A stretch of 51,417 bases of DNA from Pseudomonas veronii (GCF_001439695.1 NZ_JYLL01000040.1:1-51417), one strand, 5' to 3'. Shown: positions 8,848 through 18,391, numbered from the stretch's first letter. Numbers and translations: made by a program. The notes: generated by a model not told the origin, from the letters alone.

Positions 8848-8940
8848 ATGTGGGAGGGGGCTTGCCCCCGATAGCACTGAATCAGCCAGTACCTGTAGCG
8901 ACTGACACACTGCCATCGGGGGCAAGCCCCCTCCCACATT
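8848..8940. repeat. REPIN (complete inverted REP pair)
   Basis: The left arm GTGGGAGGGGGCTTGCCCCC and its inverted partner at 8916-8939 flank about 45 bases, including a TGAATCAGCCAGTA / ACTGACACAC core that can also pair partly. It lies between lipA and the S66 gene and is the clearest full-length copy of the main family here. Confidence 0.88.
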
Positions 8941-8967
8941 GGATCTGCGGTGTTGCGCAGATCTGTA

Positions 8968-9993
8968 TTACGAAATCAGGCTAGCCTTGACCAGCTTGGC
9001 CTGCTCATCGGCGTGGTACGAGGAACGTACCAGCGGGCCCGACGCGACGTTCTTGAAGCCCATCTTGTAACCTTCCTCGGCGAACCAGGCGAAGGTGTCC
9101 GGGTGAACGAAACGCTGTACCGGCAAGTGGCTGCGCGATGGTTGCAGGTATTGGCCGAGGGTCAGCATGTCGATGTCGTGCTCGCGCATGCGCTGCATGA
9201 CTTCGATCACTTCCTCGTCGGTTTCGCCCAGGCCGAGCATCAGGCCGGACTTGGTCGGGATGTGCGGCATCATCTGCTTGAATTTCTGCAGCAGGGTCAG
9301 CGACCACTGGTAGTCCGAACCTGGACGCGCCGCCTTGTACAGGCGTGGCACGGTTTCCAGGTTGTGGTTGAACACATCCGGCGGCTCGGCGGCGGTGATT
9401 TCCAGCGCGACGTCCATGCGGCCACGGTAGTCCGGCACCAGGGTTTCGAGCATCACGTCCGGCGACAGCTTGCGGATTTCGCGGATGCAGTCGGCAAAGT
9501 GCTGGGCACCGCCGTCACGCAGGTCGTCGCGGTCGACAGAAGTAATCACCACGTACTTGAGTTTCAGGTCGGCGATGGCGATGGCCAGGCTTTCCGGCTC
9601 GTTGACGTCCAGTGGCTTCGGCCGGCCGTGGCCGACGTCGCAGAACGGGCAACGACGGGTGCAGATGTCACCCATGATCATGAACGTGGCAGTGCCGCCG
9701 GAGAAGCATTCGCCCAGGTTCGGGCAGGACGCTTCTTCGCACACGCTGTGCAGCTTGTGCTTGCGCAGCAACGCCTTGATACGGTCGACTTCCGGCGAGA
9801 CCGGGATACGCACGCGAATCCAGTCAGGTTTTTTCGGCAGTTCGGTGGTCGGGATGATCTTGACCGGGATGCGTGCAACCTTCTCGGCGCCGCGCAGCTT
9901 GACGCCGGCTTCCACCTTGGCACGCGGGGCCTGGGCCGGACGTTCGTTGACGTCCAGCGTCGGGATCATGGTTTGCACTGCATCAGTAGTCAT
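8968..9993 (-). CDS. lipA: Lipoyl synthase
   Basis: Radical-SAM enzyme that inserts two sulfur atoms into the octanoyl group on lipoyl domains. 341 residues. Both iron-sulfur clusters' ligands are visible: the auxiliary cluster motif CEEASCPNLGEC (C-x4-C-x5-C) and the radical-SAM motif CTRRCPFC (C-x3-C-x2-C). The C-terminal RSSYHADE motif holds the serine that ligates the auxiliary cluster. It starts two bases after the lipB stop, so the two lipoate genes form one transcription unit with ybeD. Confidence 0.98.
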   Translation of the reverse strand: MTTDAVQTMIPTLDVNERPAQAPRAKVEAGVKLRGAEKVARIPVKIIPTTELPKKPDWIRVRIPVSPEVDRIKALLRKHKLHSVCEEASCPNLGECFSGGTATFMIMGDICTRRCPFCDVGHGRPKPLDVNEPESLAIAIADLKLKYVVITSVDRDDLRDGGAQHFADCIREIRKLSPDVMLETLVPDYRGRMDVALEITAAEPPDVFNHNLETVPRLYKAARPGSDYQWSLTLLQKFKQMMPHIPTKSGLMLGLGETDEEVIEVMQRMREHDIDMLTLGQYLQPSRSHLPVQRFVHPDTFAWFAEEGYKMGFKNVASGPLVRSSYHADEQAKLVKASLIS

Positions 9994-9995
9994 AA

Positions 9996-10646
9996 TCAGT
10001 CGATTCCGCCCGTAAGGGTCGTCTGCTCAGCATAGTCGAGGTGTTTGACGAGCTGCGCACGCAGCCGGGCACTTACCTCGGCAAATTTAATCGGTGTGGC
10101 GTGGTCGCTCAACTGGGTCATCGCCAACCCGGCATAACCGCACGGGTTGATGCGCCGGAACGGCGCCAGGTCCATGTCCACGTTCAACGCCAGACCATGA
10201 AACGAACAACCGTGGCGAATGCGCAGCCCCAGGGAAGCGATTTTCGCACCATCCACATACACACCGGGTGCATCGGGCTTGGCCACGGCGCTCACGCCGT
10301 AACTGGCCAACAGCTCGATCAGGCAAGCCTCCATACGGTTCACCAGGTCGCGCACGCCAAACCCCAGCTTGCGCACATCCAGCAGCAGATACACCACCAG
10401 TTGACCGGGCCCATGGTAAGTCACTTGACCCCCTCGGTCGACCTGCACCACCGGAATATCACCCGGAAGTAGCAGATGCTCGGCCTTGCCGGCCTGGCCC
10501 TGGGTGAACACCGGCGGGTGTTCCACCAGCCAGATCTCATCGGGTGCCGAGGTGCCGCGCTCGTTGGTGAAGCGCTGCATCGCGTGCCAGACGGGCTCGT
10601 AGTCCATCCGGCCGAGCTCGCGAAAGCCCAGGACCTGTGGCATCAC
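9996..10646 (-). CDS. lipB: Octanoyl-[acyl-carrier-protein]-protein octanoyltransferase
   Basis: Transfers the octanoyl chain from ACP to lipoyl domains, giving the substrate of LipA. 216 residues. Family segments are clear: VEHPPVFTQGQAGK, the RGGQVTYHGPGQLVVYLL motif and the C-terminal KIASLGLRIRHGCSFHG region with the conserved lysine; the catalytic cysteine lies in INPCGYAG. Its ATG overlaps the ybeD stop by four bases (ATGA), so translation is probably coupled. Confidence 0.97.
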   Translation of the reverse strand: MMPQVLGFRELGRMDYEPVWHAMQRFTNERGTSAPDEIWLVEHPPVFTQGQAGKAEHLLLPGDIPVVQVDRGGQVTYHGPGQLVVYLLLDVRKLGFGVRDLVNRMEACLIELLASYGVSAVAKPDAPGVYVDGAKIASLGLRIRHGCSFHGLALNVDMDLAPFRRINPCGYAGLAMTQLSDHATPIKFAEVSARLRAQLVKHLDYAEQTTLTGGID

Positions 10647-10918
10647 AGCACCATATGTACGAAGCCGGTGGCCCGCAGTTCGCTGTTGATGTCGTAAAGC
10701 TGGTCTTGACCGGTCGCAACGATGTGCAACTGGATCGTGGTGTACTTACCGTTGGTGCTCGAACGCTCATCCACACGGTTGTCGTTGATCGTCGCGTGTT
10801 TACGCACGATGTCGAGAATCTTGTCCTTGTTGCCCACACCGGTATCGCTGATCACCTTGACGGGATAATCCGTCACCGGGAATTCGATCTTTGGCGCCTT
10901 TACTTCTTTATCGGTCAT
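10643..10918 (-). CDS. ybeD: DUF493 (YbeD-type) protein
   Basis: A 91-residue protein with the small ferredoxin-like fold typical of DUF493: IEFPVTDYPVKVISDTG, GKYTTIQLHIVATGQDQLYDINSELRA and a C-terminal VHMVL. The frame is open further upstream, but the ATG at 10918 gives the family's start. Genes of this family lie between dacA and lipB in many gamma-proteobacteria, as here. A role in lipoate or transport control has been suggested from position and fold only; the function is not established. Confidence 0.9.
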   Translation of the reverse strand: MTDKEVKAPKIEFPVTDYPVKVISDTGVGNKDKILDIVRKHATINDNRVDERSSTNGKYTTIQLHIVATGQDQLYDINSELRATGFVHMVL

Positions 10919-10955
10919 GGCGTAACGGCCTCGTAAGCGTAAGCCGTGGCGACGG

Positions 10956-10990
10956 GCAAAGCCCCGCGTCGGATCAACACGGGGCTTTGC
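10956..10990 (-). terminator. Hairpin between dacA and ybeD
   Basis: GCAAAGCCCCG and CGGGGCTTTGC form a perfect 11-bp stem with a loop of 13 bases. The T tract is short (CTTTG), so termination may be partial and allow read-through from dacA to ybeD-lipB-lipA. Confidence 0.55.
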
Positions 10991-11003
10991 AGGTGCACAC
11001 TTA

Positions 11004-12161
11004 TCAGTTGAACAAGCTGTAGAAGAACAGGCGGATGCTATCCCACACGCGGCGGAAGATACCACCCTCGTCGACGGCATCCAGGGCGATCAGGTCGGCA
11101 CTGTGTACCACTTTATCGTCCAGCTTCACTTCGACCTTGCCGATCACGTCGCCCTTGGCGATTGGCGCAACCAGGTGCGGGTTCATGGTCATGCTGGCCG
11201 CGAGCTTTTTCAGCTGGCCTTTAGGCATGGTCAGGGTCAGGTCTTCAGCCAGACCGGCCTTGACTTGCGAGGTTGCGCCTTTCCATACCGGCGCGGTCGC
11301 CAGTTCAGCACCCTTCTGATAGAAGGTCTGGGTTTCGAAGAAGCGGAAACCGTAGGTCAGCAGTTTTTGCGTCTCGGCCGCACGGGCCTGCTCGCTGTTG
11401 GTGCCGAAGACCACGGCGATCAGGCGCTGGCCATCACGCACGGCGGACGACACCATGCAGTAGCCGGCTTCTTCGGTGTGGCCGGTTTTCAGACCGTCGA
11501 CGGTCTTGTCGCGCCACAGCAACAGGTTGCGGTTAGGCTGCTTGATGTTGTTCCAGAAGAATTCCTTCTGGGAGTAGATCGCGTAGTGGACCGGGTCGAC
11601 ACGAATGATCGCGCGCGCCAGGATCGCCATGTCGTGAGCCGACGAGTAGTGCTCTGGGTTCGGCAGACCGGTCGGGTTCATGAAGTGACTGTTGGTCATG
11701 CCCAGGTCGGCCACGGTTTTGTTCATCATGTCGGCGAACGCGTCTTCGCTGCCGGCGATGTGCTCGGACAGGGCGACGCTGGCGTCGTTACCGGACTGGA
11801 TGATGATGCCGTGCAGCAGGTCGCTGACCGTCACCTGCGAGCCGACCTTGATGAACATCCGCGAACCACCGGTGCGCCAGGCGTTTTCGCTGACGGTCAC
11901 CGGGTCGTTTTCGCCGATCTGGCCGCGACGGATTTCCAGGGTCGCGATATAGGCTGTCATCAGCTTGGTCAAGCTGGCGGGCGGCAGGCGCTGGTCACCG
12001 TTGTTTTCCACCAGCACGTTGCCACTGGCGGCATCCATGAGGACCCAGGCCTTGGCGGCCAGTTGCGGTGAAGCCGGCACCATTTCAACCGCCCAGGCGG
12101 CCGGGGTGATGATCAGCGAGATAAGCAGGCACGTGCGTTTGGCTAAGGTGATGATGTTCAT
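11004..12161 (-). CDS. dacA: D-alanyl-D-alanine carboxypeptidase (PBP5/6 type)
   Basis: A 385-residue penicillin-binding protein that removes the terminal D-Ala from pentapeptide stems. It has an N-terminal signal peptide, then the active-site motifs Ser63-Leu-Thr-Lys66 (ASLTK), Ser123-Gly-Asn (QSGND) and Lys-Thr-Gly (LKTGHTEEAG, about residue 226). The C-terminal beta-rich domain is followed by an amphipathic tail (FRRVWDSIRLFFYSLF) that anchors such enzymes to the outer face of the inner membrane. Family length and layout are standard. It starts a unit running toward ybeD-lipB-lipA. Confidence 0.97.
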   Translation of the reverse strand: MNIITLAKRTCLLISLIITPAAWAVEMVPASPQLAAKAWVLMDAASGNVLVENNGDQRLPPASLTKLMTAYIATLEIRRGQIGENDPVTVSENAWRTGGSRMFIKVGSQVTVSDLLHGIIIQSGNDASVALSEHIAGSEDAFADMMNKTVADLGMTNSHFMNPTGLPNPEHYSSAHDMAILARAIIRVDPVHYAIYSQKEFFWNNIKQPNRNLLLWRDKTVDGLKTGHTEEAGYCMVSSAVRDGQRLIAVVFGTNSEQARAAETQKLLTYGFRFFETQTFYQKGAELATAPVWKGATSQVKAGLAEDLTLTMPKGQLKKLAASMTMNPHLVAPIAKGDVIGKVEVKLDDKVVHSADLIALDAVDEGGIFRRVWDSIRLFFYSLFN

Positions 12162-12344
12162 CCGTCTCTCGAAATTACGTATGGAAACTTGCCCTCGCGG
12201 GCAAAACTTATTCAGACAGCCCGTTACCGGTCTGTCGCGTGTTCGGTTGCCTGCTCACCCCTTGCCCCTGGGTTTTATTGTTCAACGAGCCAACAACCAG
12301 GGCCCAGGCCCGCGCACGGACCTGAACCATCAATCCTTTACGGT

Positions 12345-13343
12345 TTATTCGGCGCTGACCACGCTGGGTTGCCCCAGGTTGGCCAGGCGCACGCTGTTCT
12401 GCACTTGCGCGACCTCGCTCGGCGAACCGATCGGGCCCATACGCACACGGTGCAGGGTCTGTTGATTACGCACGATGGAACTGATGAAGACCGGCGCATT
12501 GACCATACTGCTCAGCTTGGACCTTAACAGCTCTGCCGCATCCGGGTTGGCGAAAGCGCCCACCTGCAGGTATTGCCCACCGGCAGCCGAAGCACCCGGT
12601 GCGGCGCGAGGCACCACGACCGTGTCGGGCGCGTGCTGTTGCGCGGGTGGCGTCCACTGCTCGATCTTGCCGGTCGAGGCTGTGACTTGCGGTTGCGCGG
12701 CTTGCGGCTCGTTGAGCATCAACGGTGCCGGTTTGCCACGCTGGGCCCAGTATTGCGCGGGGTCGATCCCTTCGACCTTGACCCGCGCGGTGCCGGTTTC
12801 GGCATAACCGAGTTTCTTCGCGGCGGCGTAGGACAAGTCGATGATCCGGTCCGAATAGAACGGCCCGCGATCGTTGACCCGCAGGATCACCGTGCGGTTG
12901 TTGTCCAGGTTGGTCACGCGCACATAGCTGGGCAGCGGCAGGGTCTTGTGGGCCGCGCTCATGCCGTACAGGTCGTAGACCTCGCCATTGGCGGTGTTCT
13001 GGCCATGGAACTTGGTCCCGTACCACGACGCCGTGCCCGACTGCACGTAGGTCTTGGAGTCCTGCAGCGGAAAGTAGCTCTTGCCCAGCACGGTATAGGG
13101 GTTGGCCTTGTACGGGCCGGTGTGCAGGGTCGGCGTGGCATCCGGGATTTTCGACACGTCGACGTCCCACCACGGCGCACCGTCTTTATGCGCGCGGTTG
13201 ATGTCCAGCCCCGGCTGGGAACGAATAGCGGTGCCGCCGGACTTTTGCGTCGGCGCGCGACTGGTGGAGCAACTGACAACCAGCAAGGACAACGCGGCAA
13301 ACGCCACCAGCTTGAGCGGTTTTTTCAACGGCGATGCCCGCAT
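12345..13343 (-). CDS. rlpA: RlpA-type septal lytic transglycosylase lipoprotein
   Basis: A 332-residue lipoprotein; the signal peptide ends LVVSC with lipidated Cys25. A double-psi beta-barrel domain lies around residues 100-195 (SGTASWYGTKFHGQNTANGE; the LPLPSYVRVTNLDNNR segment; VNDRGPFYSDRIIDLSYAAAK). A C-terminal SPOR domain (about residues 250-330) begins at GGQYLQVGAF. In P. aeruginosa RlpA cleaves denuded (peptide-free) glycan strands and helps daughter-cell separation; SPOR directs it to the septum. Its ATG shares one base with the mltB stop (TAATG). Confidence 0.95.
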   Translation of the reverse strand: MRASPLKKPLKLVAFAALSLLVVSCSTSRAPTQKSGGTAIRSQPGLDINRAHKDGAPWWDVDVSKIPDATPTLHTGPYKANPYTVLGKSYFPLQDSKTYVQSGTASWYGTKFHGQNTANGEVYDLYGMSAAHKTLPLPSYVRVTNLDNNRTVILRVNDRGPFYSDRIIDLSYAAAKKLGYAETGTARVKVEGIDPAQYWAQRGKPAPLMLNEPQAAQPQVTASTGKIEQWTPPAQQHAPDTVVVPRAAPGASAAGGQYLQVGAFANPDAAELLRSKLSSMVNAPVFISSIVRNQQTLHRVRMGPIGSPSEVAQVQNSVRLANLGQPSVVSAE

Positions 13344-14353
13344 TACTTGTTGCCCCGTGCTTGGACCAGCATGTCAGACAGTTGATGCACGGCCATGGCG
13401 TACATCACACTGCGGTTATAACGCGTGATTGCGTAGAAATTCTTCAGGCCCATCCAGTATTCAGGGCCGTTTTCGCCTTCCAGGCGGAAAGCCGTGACCG
13501 GCATATCATCGCGCAGCGCATCATGACTTGACCAGCCCAGCGCCCGCAACTCCCCGACCGTCTTGGCCGGCTCGATGCCCTGGGTCAGGCCTTCATCGGC
13601 GCGCTCGCCGCTCACGTCGGCACGGCTGACGACCGGTTCGCCGCTCACCCAGCCATGGCGCTTGAAGTAGCTGGCCACGCTGCCGATGGCATCGTCCGGG
13701 TTGCTCCAGATATTGATATGGCCGTCGCCGTCAAAATCCACCGCGTAGGCGCGAAAACTGCTCGGCATGAACTGCGGCAAGCCCATCGCACCGGCGTAGG
13801 AGCCTTTGAGGGTCAGCGGGTCGACCTGCTCTTCGCGGGCCAGCAGCAGGAATTCACGCAGTTCCTTACGGAAGAATTCAGCGCGGGGCGGGTAATCGAA
13901 GCTCAAGGTCGACAAGGCATCGATCACCCGGTAACTGCCGGTATTGCGCCCGTAGAAGGTTTCAATGCCAATGATCGCGACAATCACCTGGGCAGGCACG
14001 CCGTATTCCTGCTCGGCGCGGGCCAGCGCGGCTTCGTGCTGGCGCCAGAAGTCCACGCCCCGGGCCACGCGGGCGTCGGTCAGGAACATCGGGCGATAGT
14101 CCTTCCACTGCTTCACGCGCTCGGCCGGGCGGGAGATGGCATCGAGGATCGCCTGCTTGCGCTGGGCCTCGCGGAACACGCCCATCAGCTGTTCACCGGC
14201 GAAGCCATAGTCACGGGTCATCTCACCGACGAATTCGGCGACCTGAGGTGAGCCATCGTAGTCACCGGCCTGCGCTTCGTGCATGGCGCCCAGCAGCCCG
14301 ATCAGGCTCATCCAGGACGCATGCCGAGTCGCCCAGCCGCGCAATACTTGCAT
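13343..14353 (-). CDS. mltB: Membrane-bound lytic murein transglycosylase B
   Basis: A 336-residue SLT_2-family enzyme cleaving peptidoglycan glycan strands. The catalytic glutamate lies in IVAIIGIETFYGRNTG; the YAGAMGLPQFMPSSF and VDFDGDGHINIWSNPDDAIGS segments are the family's hallmark. The N-terminus is hydrophobic and ends around AMHEAQA, more like a cleaved signal peptide than a lipobox. Two ATGs are possible (14359, 14353). I chose 14353 because AAGGTG lies 9 bases upstream; 14359 has only three bases of spacing. It follows rodA and precedes rlpA, both with almost no gap. Confidence 0.94.
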   Translation of the reverse strand: MQVLRGWATRHASWMSLIGLLGAMHEAQAGDYDGSPQVAEFVGEMTRDYGFAGEQLMGVFREAQRKQAILDAISRPAERVKQWKDYRPMFLTDARVARGVDFWRQHEAALARAEQEYGVPAQVIVAIIGIETFYGRNTGSYRVIDALSTLSFDYPPRAEFFRKELREFLLLAREEQVDPLTLKGSYAGAMGLPQFMPSSFRAYAVDFDGDGHINIWSNPDDAIGSVASYFKRHGWVSGEPVVSRADVSGERADEGLTQGIEPAKTVGELRALGWSSHDALRDDMPVTAFRLEGENGPEYWMGLKNFYAITRYNRSVMYAMAVHQLSDMLVQARGNK

Positions 14354-14370
14354 TGACATCTTCACCTTAT

Positions 14371-15516
14371 TCAAACCTGTGCGATCCATTTGCGATGCGT
14401 GTGAATCGACATCAAAACCCCAAACGCTGACATCAATGTCACCAGCGAAGTTCCGCCGTAGCTAATGAACGGCAACGGCACCCCAACCACCGGCAAGAGG
14501 CCACTGACCATACCGATGTTGACGAAAACGTAAACAAAAAAAGTCATGGTCAACGAGCCCGCCAGCAATTTGCCGAACAACGTCTGCGCCTGCGCGGTGA
14601 TCACCAGGCCACGCCCAATCAACAGTAAATAGATCAGCAGCAACGCGCAAATGCCCACCAGGCCGAACTCTTCGCCCATCACCGCAATAATGAAGTCGGT
14701 GTGGCTCTCGGGCAAAAAGTCCAGGTGCGACTGGGTGCCCATCAACCAACCCTTGCCAAAGACACCGCCGGAACCGATGGCCGCCTTCGACTGGATGATG
14801 TTCCAGCCGGTGCCCAGCGGGTCGCTCTCCGGGTCGAGGAACGTGAGAATCCGCTGCTTCTGGTAGTCATGCATAAAGAAGAACCACATGGCCACGGCCA
14901 CCGGCACGGCAGCGGCGAGCACGCTGAGAATCCAGCGCCAGCGCAAGCCGCCCATGAACAGCACGAACGCACCGCCCGCCAGGATCAGCAGCGATGTACC
15001 GAGGTCCGGCTGGCGCACGATGAGGATGAACGGCACGCCGATCAGGATCAGGCTGATCCCCACATGCTTGAGTTGCGGCGGCAAGGTGCGCTTGGACAGG
15101 TACCAGGCGATGGTCGCCGGCATCAGGATCTTCATGAATTCCGACGGCTGGAAGCGAATCACCCCCGGAATGTTGATCCAGCGGGTCGCGCCCATGGCGT
15201 TGTGGCCCATCACGTCCACCACCACCAGCAACAACACGCCAGCGACGTACCCCAGCGGCACCCACCGCGCCATGAAACGCGGCTCCAGCTGGGCAATCAC
15301 CACCATCGACAACAGGCCCAGGCCGAACGACGACGCTTGCTTGATCAGCAGGTCCCAGTTCTTGCCGCTGGCCGAATACAGCACGAACAGACTGCCGGCG
15401 GCCAGGGTCAGCAGCAGAATCAACAACGGGCCATCAATGTGCATGCGCTGCAGCAATGTCGCGCGGCGACGCATCACATCCTCACTGGAGAGGATGCGGT
15501 CAAAATTACTCTTCAC
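14371..15516 (-). CDS. rodA: Rod-shape glycosyltransferase RodA
   Basis: SEDS-family peptidoglycan polymerase of the elongasome, partner of PBP2. About 381 residues with some ten membrane segments and conserved pieces such as WINIPGVIRFQPSEFMK, RQPDLGTSLL, SHLDFLPESHTDFIIAVMGEEFG and LPFISYGGTSL. I place the start at the GTG at 15516, giving MKSNFDRILSSEDV, typical of Pseudomonas RodA. This start overlaps the end of mrdA by 11 bases, so the polymerase and its transpeptidase partner are probably translated in a coupled way. The open frame extends 20 codons further upstream, all within mrdA. Confidence 0.95.
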   Translation of the reverse strand: MKSNFDRILSSEDVMRRRATLLQRMHIDGPLLILLLTLAAGSLFVLYSASGKNWDLLIKQASSFGLGLLSMVVIAQLEPRFMARWVPLGYVAGVLLLVVVDVMGHNAMGATRWINIPGVIRFQPSEFMKILMPATIAWYLSKRTLPPQLKHVGISLILIGVPFILIVRQPDLGTSLLILAGGAFVLFMGGLRWRWILSVLAAAVPVAVAMWFFFMHDYQKQRILTFLDPESDPLGTGWNIIQSKAAIGSGGVFGKGWLMGTQSHLDFLPESHTDFIIAVMGEEFGLVGICALLLIYLLLIGRGLVITAQAQTLFGKLLAGSLTMTFFVYVFVNIGMVSGLLPVVGVPLPFISYGGTSLVTLMSAFGVLMSIHTHRKWIAQV

Positions 15517-17404
15517 TGGCCGTAACCTCGGTGCTTGAAGGGGGGCCGCCATATTCGGGCTTGAGCTTGCCGTCATCGGTCAACAGCCAGGCATCCATCA
15601 CTTGACGGACCACCGGCGCGGCGACGCCCGAACCGGACTCGCCGTTCTCGACCATCACGGCGACCACGATCTTCGGGTCGTCCGCCGGAGCGAAGCCGAC
15701 AAACAGGGCGTGGTCGCGGTGGCGCTCCTGGACTTTGGAACGGTCATATTTTTCGCCTTGCTTGATCGCGACCACCTGGGCCGTACCGCTCTTGCCGGCA
15801 ATGCGATATTGCGCGCCGGTCGCCGCCTTGCGCGCCGTGCCCCGGGCGCCGTGCATCACCTGCTGCATGCCGTGGTTGACCTTGGTCCAGTCCGACGGGT
15901 CACGCAGCACAATGTCCGGGATCGGGTTTTCATCCACCGGCTTTTCGCCTTCGATGGTGCGGGCCAGGTGCGGACGGTTCCAGATGCCTTTGTTGGCCAC
16001 CAACGCCGTGGCCTGGGCCAGTTGCAGCGGTGTCGCCTGCATATAGCCCTGGCCGATGCCCAGGATCAGAGTCTCGCCGGGGAACCACGCCTGGCGGCGG
16101 GTGGCACGCTTCCATTCGCGCGACGGCATCAGGCCTGGGGATTCTTCGAACATGTCCAGGGAGACTTTCTGACCCAACCCGAACTTGCCCATGTAGGCCG
16201 ACAGGCGATCGATCCCCAGCTTGTGGGCCAGGTCGTAAAAATAGGTGTCGTTGGACCGCATGATCGCGGTGTCCAGGTCGACATAGCCGTCACCGGTGCG
16301 GTTCCAGTTACGGTATTTGTGATCGTAATTAGGCAGCATGTAGTAGCCGGGGTCGAACACGCGACTCGACGCCGTGACCACGCCCGCGTCCAGGCCGGCA
16401 ATCGCTACCGCCGGCTTGATCGTCGAACCCGGCGGATACAGGCCGCGCAACACCCGGTTGAACAGCGGCCGGTCGATGGAATCGCGCAGCTCGGCGTAGG
16501 CCTTGAAGCTGATCCCGGTCACGAACAGGTTGGGGTCGAAACTGGGCTGGCTGACCATGGCCAGGACTTCGCCGGTACTCGGGTCCAGCGCCACCACCGC
16601 GCCACGGCGCCCGCCCAGGGCCATCTCGGCCGCTTCCTGCAACTTGATGTCCAGGCTCAGCACAATGTCCTTGCCCGGCACCGGATCGGTACGCTTGAGC
16701 ACCCGCAACACACGGCCGCGGGCGTTGGTCTCGACCTCTTCGTAACCCACCTGGCCGTGCAGCTCGGGCTCGTAGAAACGCTCGATGCCGGTCTTGCCGA
16801 TATGGTGGGTGCCGCTGTAATTGACCGGATCGAGGCTTTTCAGCTCTTTCTCGTTGATCCGCCCCATATAACCGACGGAGTGCGCGAAGTGCGGCCCCTG
16901 CGGGTAATGCCGCACCAACTGCGCCACCACTTCCACGCCCGGCAGGCGGAACTGGTTCACCGCGATCCGGGCGATCTGCTCTTCGGTCAGCTCGAACAGG
17001 ATCGGCACCGGCTCGAACGGCCGACGCCCCTGTTTCATGCGCTTTTCGAAGATCGCCCGGTCTTCCGGGGTCAGTTGCAGCACGTCGACGATCACATCGA
17101 GGACCTGCTGCCAGTCGCCGGAGCGTTCGCGGGTCATGCTCAGGCTGAAGCTGGGCCGGTTATCCGCGACCACCACGCCGTTGCGGTCGAAAATCAGGCC
17201 ACGGGTCGGCGGAATCGGCTGCACATGCACCCGGTTGTTTTCCGACAGAGTGGAGTGATAGTCGTACTGGATCACCTGCAGGAAATACAGGCGCGCGATC
17301 AACACCCCGATCAACGTCACCACCATGATCGCGCCAAAAACCACGCGCGAGCGCACCAGACGTGCGTCTTTCTCGTGGTCCTTGATGCGGATCGGCTGAG
17401 TCAT
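15506..17404 (-). CDS. mrdA: Penicillin-binding protein 2 (elongation transpeptidase)
   Basis: A 632-residue class B penicillin-binding protein cross-linking lateral-wall peptidoglycan together with RodA. A short cytoplasmic start is followed by one membrane segment (about residues 22-44). The dimerisation domain (PTRGLIFDRNG) follows, then the transpeptidase with SxxK in PPGSTIKP (around residue 328), SxN in MRSNDTYF and KSG in AGKSGTAQV. Length and order are standard. The gene lies 15 bases after rlmH. Confidence 0.97.
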   Translation of the reverse strand: MTQPIRIKDHEKDARLVRSRVVFGAIMVVTLIGVLIARLYFLQVIQYDYHSTLSENNRVHVQPIPPTRGLIFDRNGVVVADNRPSFSLSMTRERSGDWQQVLDVIVDVLQLTPEDRAIFEKRMKQGRRPFEPVPILFELTEEQIARIAVNQFRLPGVEVVAQLVRHYPQGPHFAHSVGYMGRINEKELKSLDPVNYSGTHHIGKTGIERFYEPELHGQVGYEEVETNARGRVLRVLKRTDPVPGKDIVLSLDIKLQEAAEMALGGRRGAVVALDPSTGEVLAMVSQPSFDPNLFVTGISFKAYAELRDSIDRPLFNRVLRGLYPPGSTIKPAVAIAGLDAGVVTASSRVFDPGYYMLPNYDHKYRNWNRTGDGYVDLDTAIMRSNDTYFYDLAHKLGIDRLSAYMGKFGLGQKVSLDMFEESPGLMPSREWKRATRRQAWFPGETLILGIGQGYMQATPLQLAQATALVANKGIWNRPHLARTIEGEKPVDENPIPDIVLRDPSDWTKVNHGMQQVMHGARGTARKAATGAQYRIAGKSGTAQVVAIKQGEKYDRSKVQERHRDHALFVGFAPADDPKIVVAVMVENGESGSGVAAPVVRQVMDAWLLTDDGKLKPEYGGPPSSTEVTASEE

Positions 17405-17419
17405 CGGGAGGGGCGCAGA

Positions 17420-17887
17420 CTATTTGTGGTAAGGGTGCCCGGACAGAACTGTCCAGGCGCGATACAGCTGTTCACCGATCAGGATCCTTACCAGCGGGTG
17501 CGGCAACGTCAGCGCCGACAGCGACCAGCGTTGGTCCGCCCGCGCGCAGACTTCCGGCGCCAGCCCCTCGGGGCCGCCGACCATGAAGTTGACGGTGCGC
17601 GAGTCCAGGCGCCAGCGATCCAGTTCCACCGCCAATTGCTCGGTGCTCCAGGGTTTGCCGTGGACTTCGAGGGTGACGATGCGCTCGTTGGGACCGACCT
17701 TGGCCAGCATGGCTTCGCCTTCCTGACGGATAAAGCGCGCCACGTCGGCGTTCTTGCCCCGGGTATTGAGCGGAATTTCCACCAGCTCAAGCGACAGCTC
17801 GGCGGGCAGACGCTTGGCATATTCATGCCAGCCTTCTTCCACCCACTTGGGCATGCGTGAACCGACAGCGATCAGACGCAGGCGCAC
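17420..17887 (-). CDS. rlmH: 23S rRNA pseudouridine-1915 N3-methyltransferase
   Basis: A 155-residue SPOUT-class methyltransferase that modifies pseudouridine 1915 in helix 69 of 23S rRNA in assembled ribosomes. It opens [20 protein letters not shown]; the SAM-binding knot includes [15 protein letters not shown], and the C-terminus is [24 protein letters not shown], all strongly conserved. It starts nine bases after rsfS ends, matching the usual rsfS-rlmH pair. Confidence 0.97.
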
Positions 17888-17896
17888 AGCCGTTCC

Positions 17897-18391
17897 TTAT
17901 TCCTGGTCTTTGTTGAGCTTGTCGAAGTGCGCGTGGCCCACTTCCGGGCTGTGGTGCTTGCCATCAGCCGCACGGCTCTGTTCGGCGCCTTTCCACAGAC
18001 GCTCCAGGTCGTAGAACTGACGGGCGTTGGAGGTCATCATGTGAACGATCACGTCGTCCATGTCCAGCAGCACCCAGTCGCTGTCGCCCTTGCCTTCTTC
18101 ACCCAGCGGCTTCACGCCCTGGGCTTTGACGGCTTCGCGCACTTTGTCGAGCATCGCGCCGATCTGGCGGTTGGAGGTACCGGTGGCGATGATCATGAAG
18201 TCGGTGATGCTCTGCTTGTCGCGCACGTCCAGCACCTGGATGTCCTGGGCCTTGACGTCTTCCAGGGCCGCCACGGCGACTTTCACCAGTTCTTCGCCAG
18301 CCAGTTCCGGGCCAACGTGGGCTTCAACCGGCAGTGGCGCGCTCTTGAAGGTGCCTTTGCGCTTAACTTTGCTTACGTCTTTGTTCGTCAT
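17897..18391 (-). CDS. rsfS: Ribosome silencing factor
   Basis: A 164-residue member of the RsfS/YbeB/Iojap family, which binds uL14 on the large subunit and blocks subunit joining when nutrients are short. The core domain runs from about residue 33 (LVKVAVAALEDVKAQDIQVLDV) through FMIIATGTSNRQI to DWVLLDMDDVIVHMM and FYDLERLW. A charged N-terminal extension and a His-rich tail (DGKHHSPEVGHAHF) are as in other pseudomonads. It lies between nadD and rlmH. Confidence 0.95.
   Translation of the reverse strand: MTNKDVSKVKRKGTFKSAPLPVEAHVGPELAGEELVKVAVAALEDVKAQDIQVLDVRDKQSITDFMIIATGTSNRQIGAMLDKVREAVKAQGVKPLGEEGKGDSDWVLLDMDDVIVHMMTSNARQFYDLERLWKGAEQSRAADGKHHSPEVGHAHFDKLNKDQE

Noticed and set aside
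15602..17860. Long open frame (752 codons) on the plus strand over mrdA and rlmH
   Set aside because: Low-complexity His/Arg/Gln-rich translation typical of antisense frames, and both sense genes are unmistakable.
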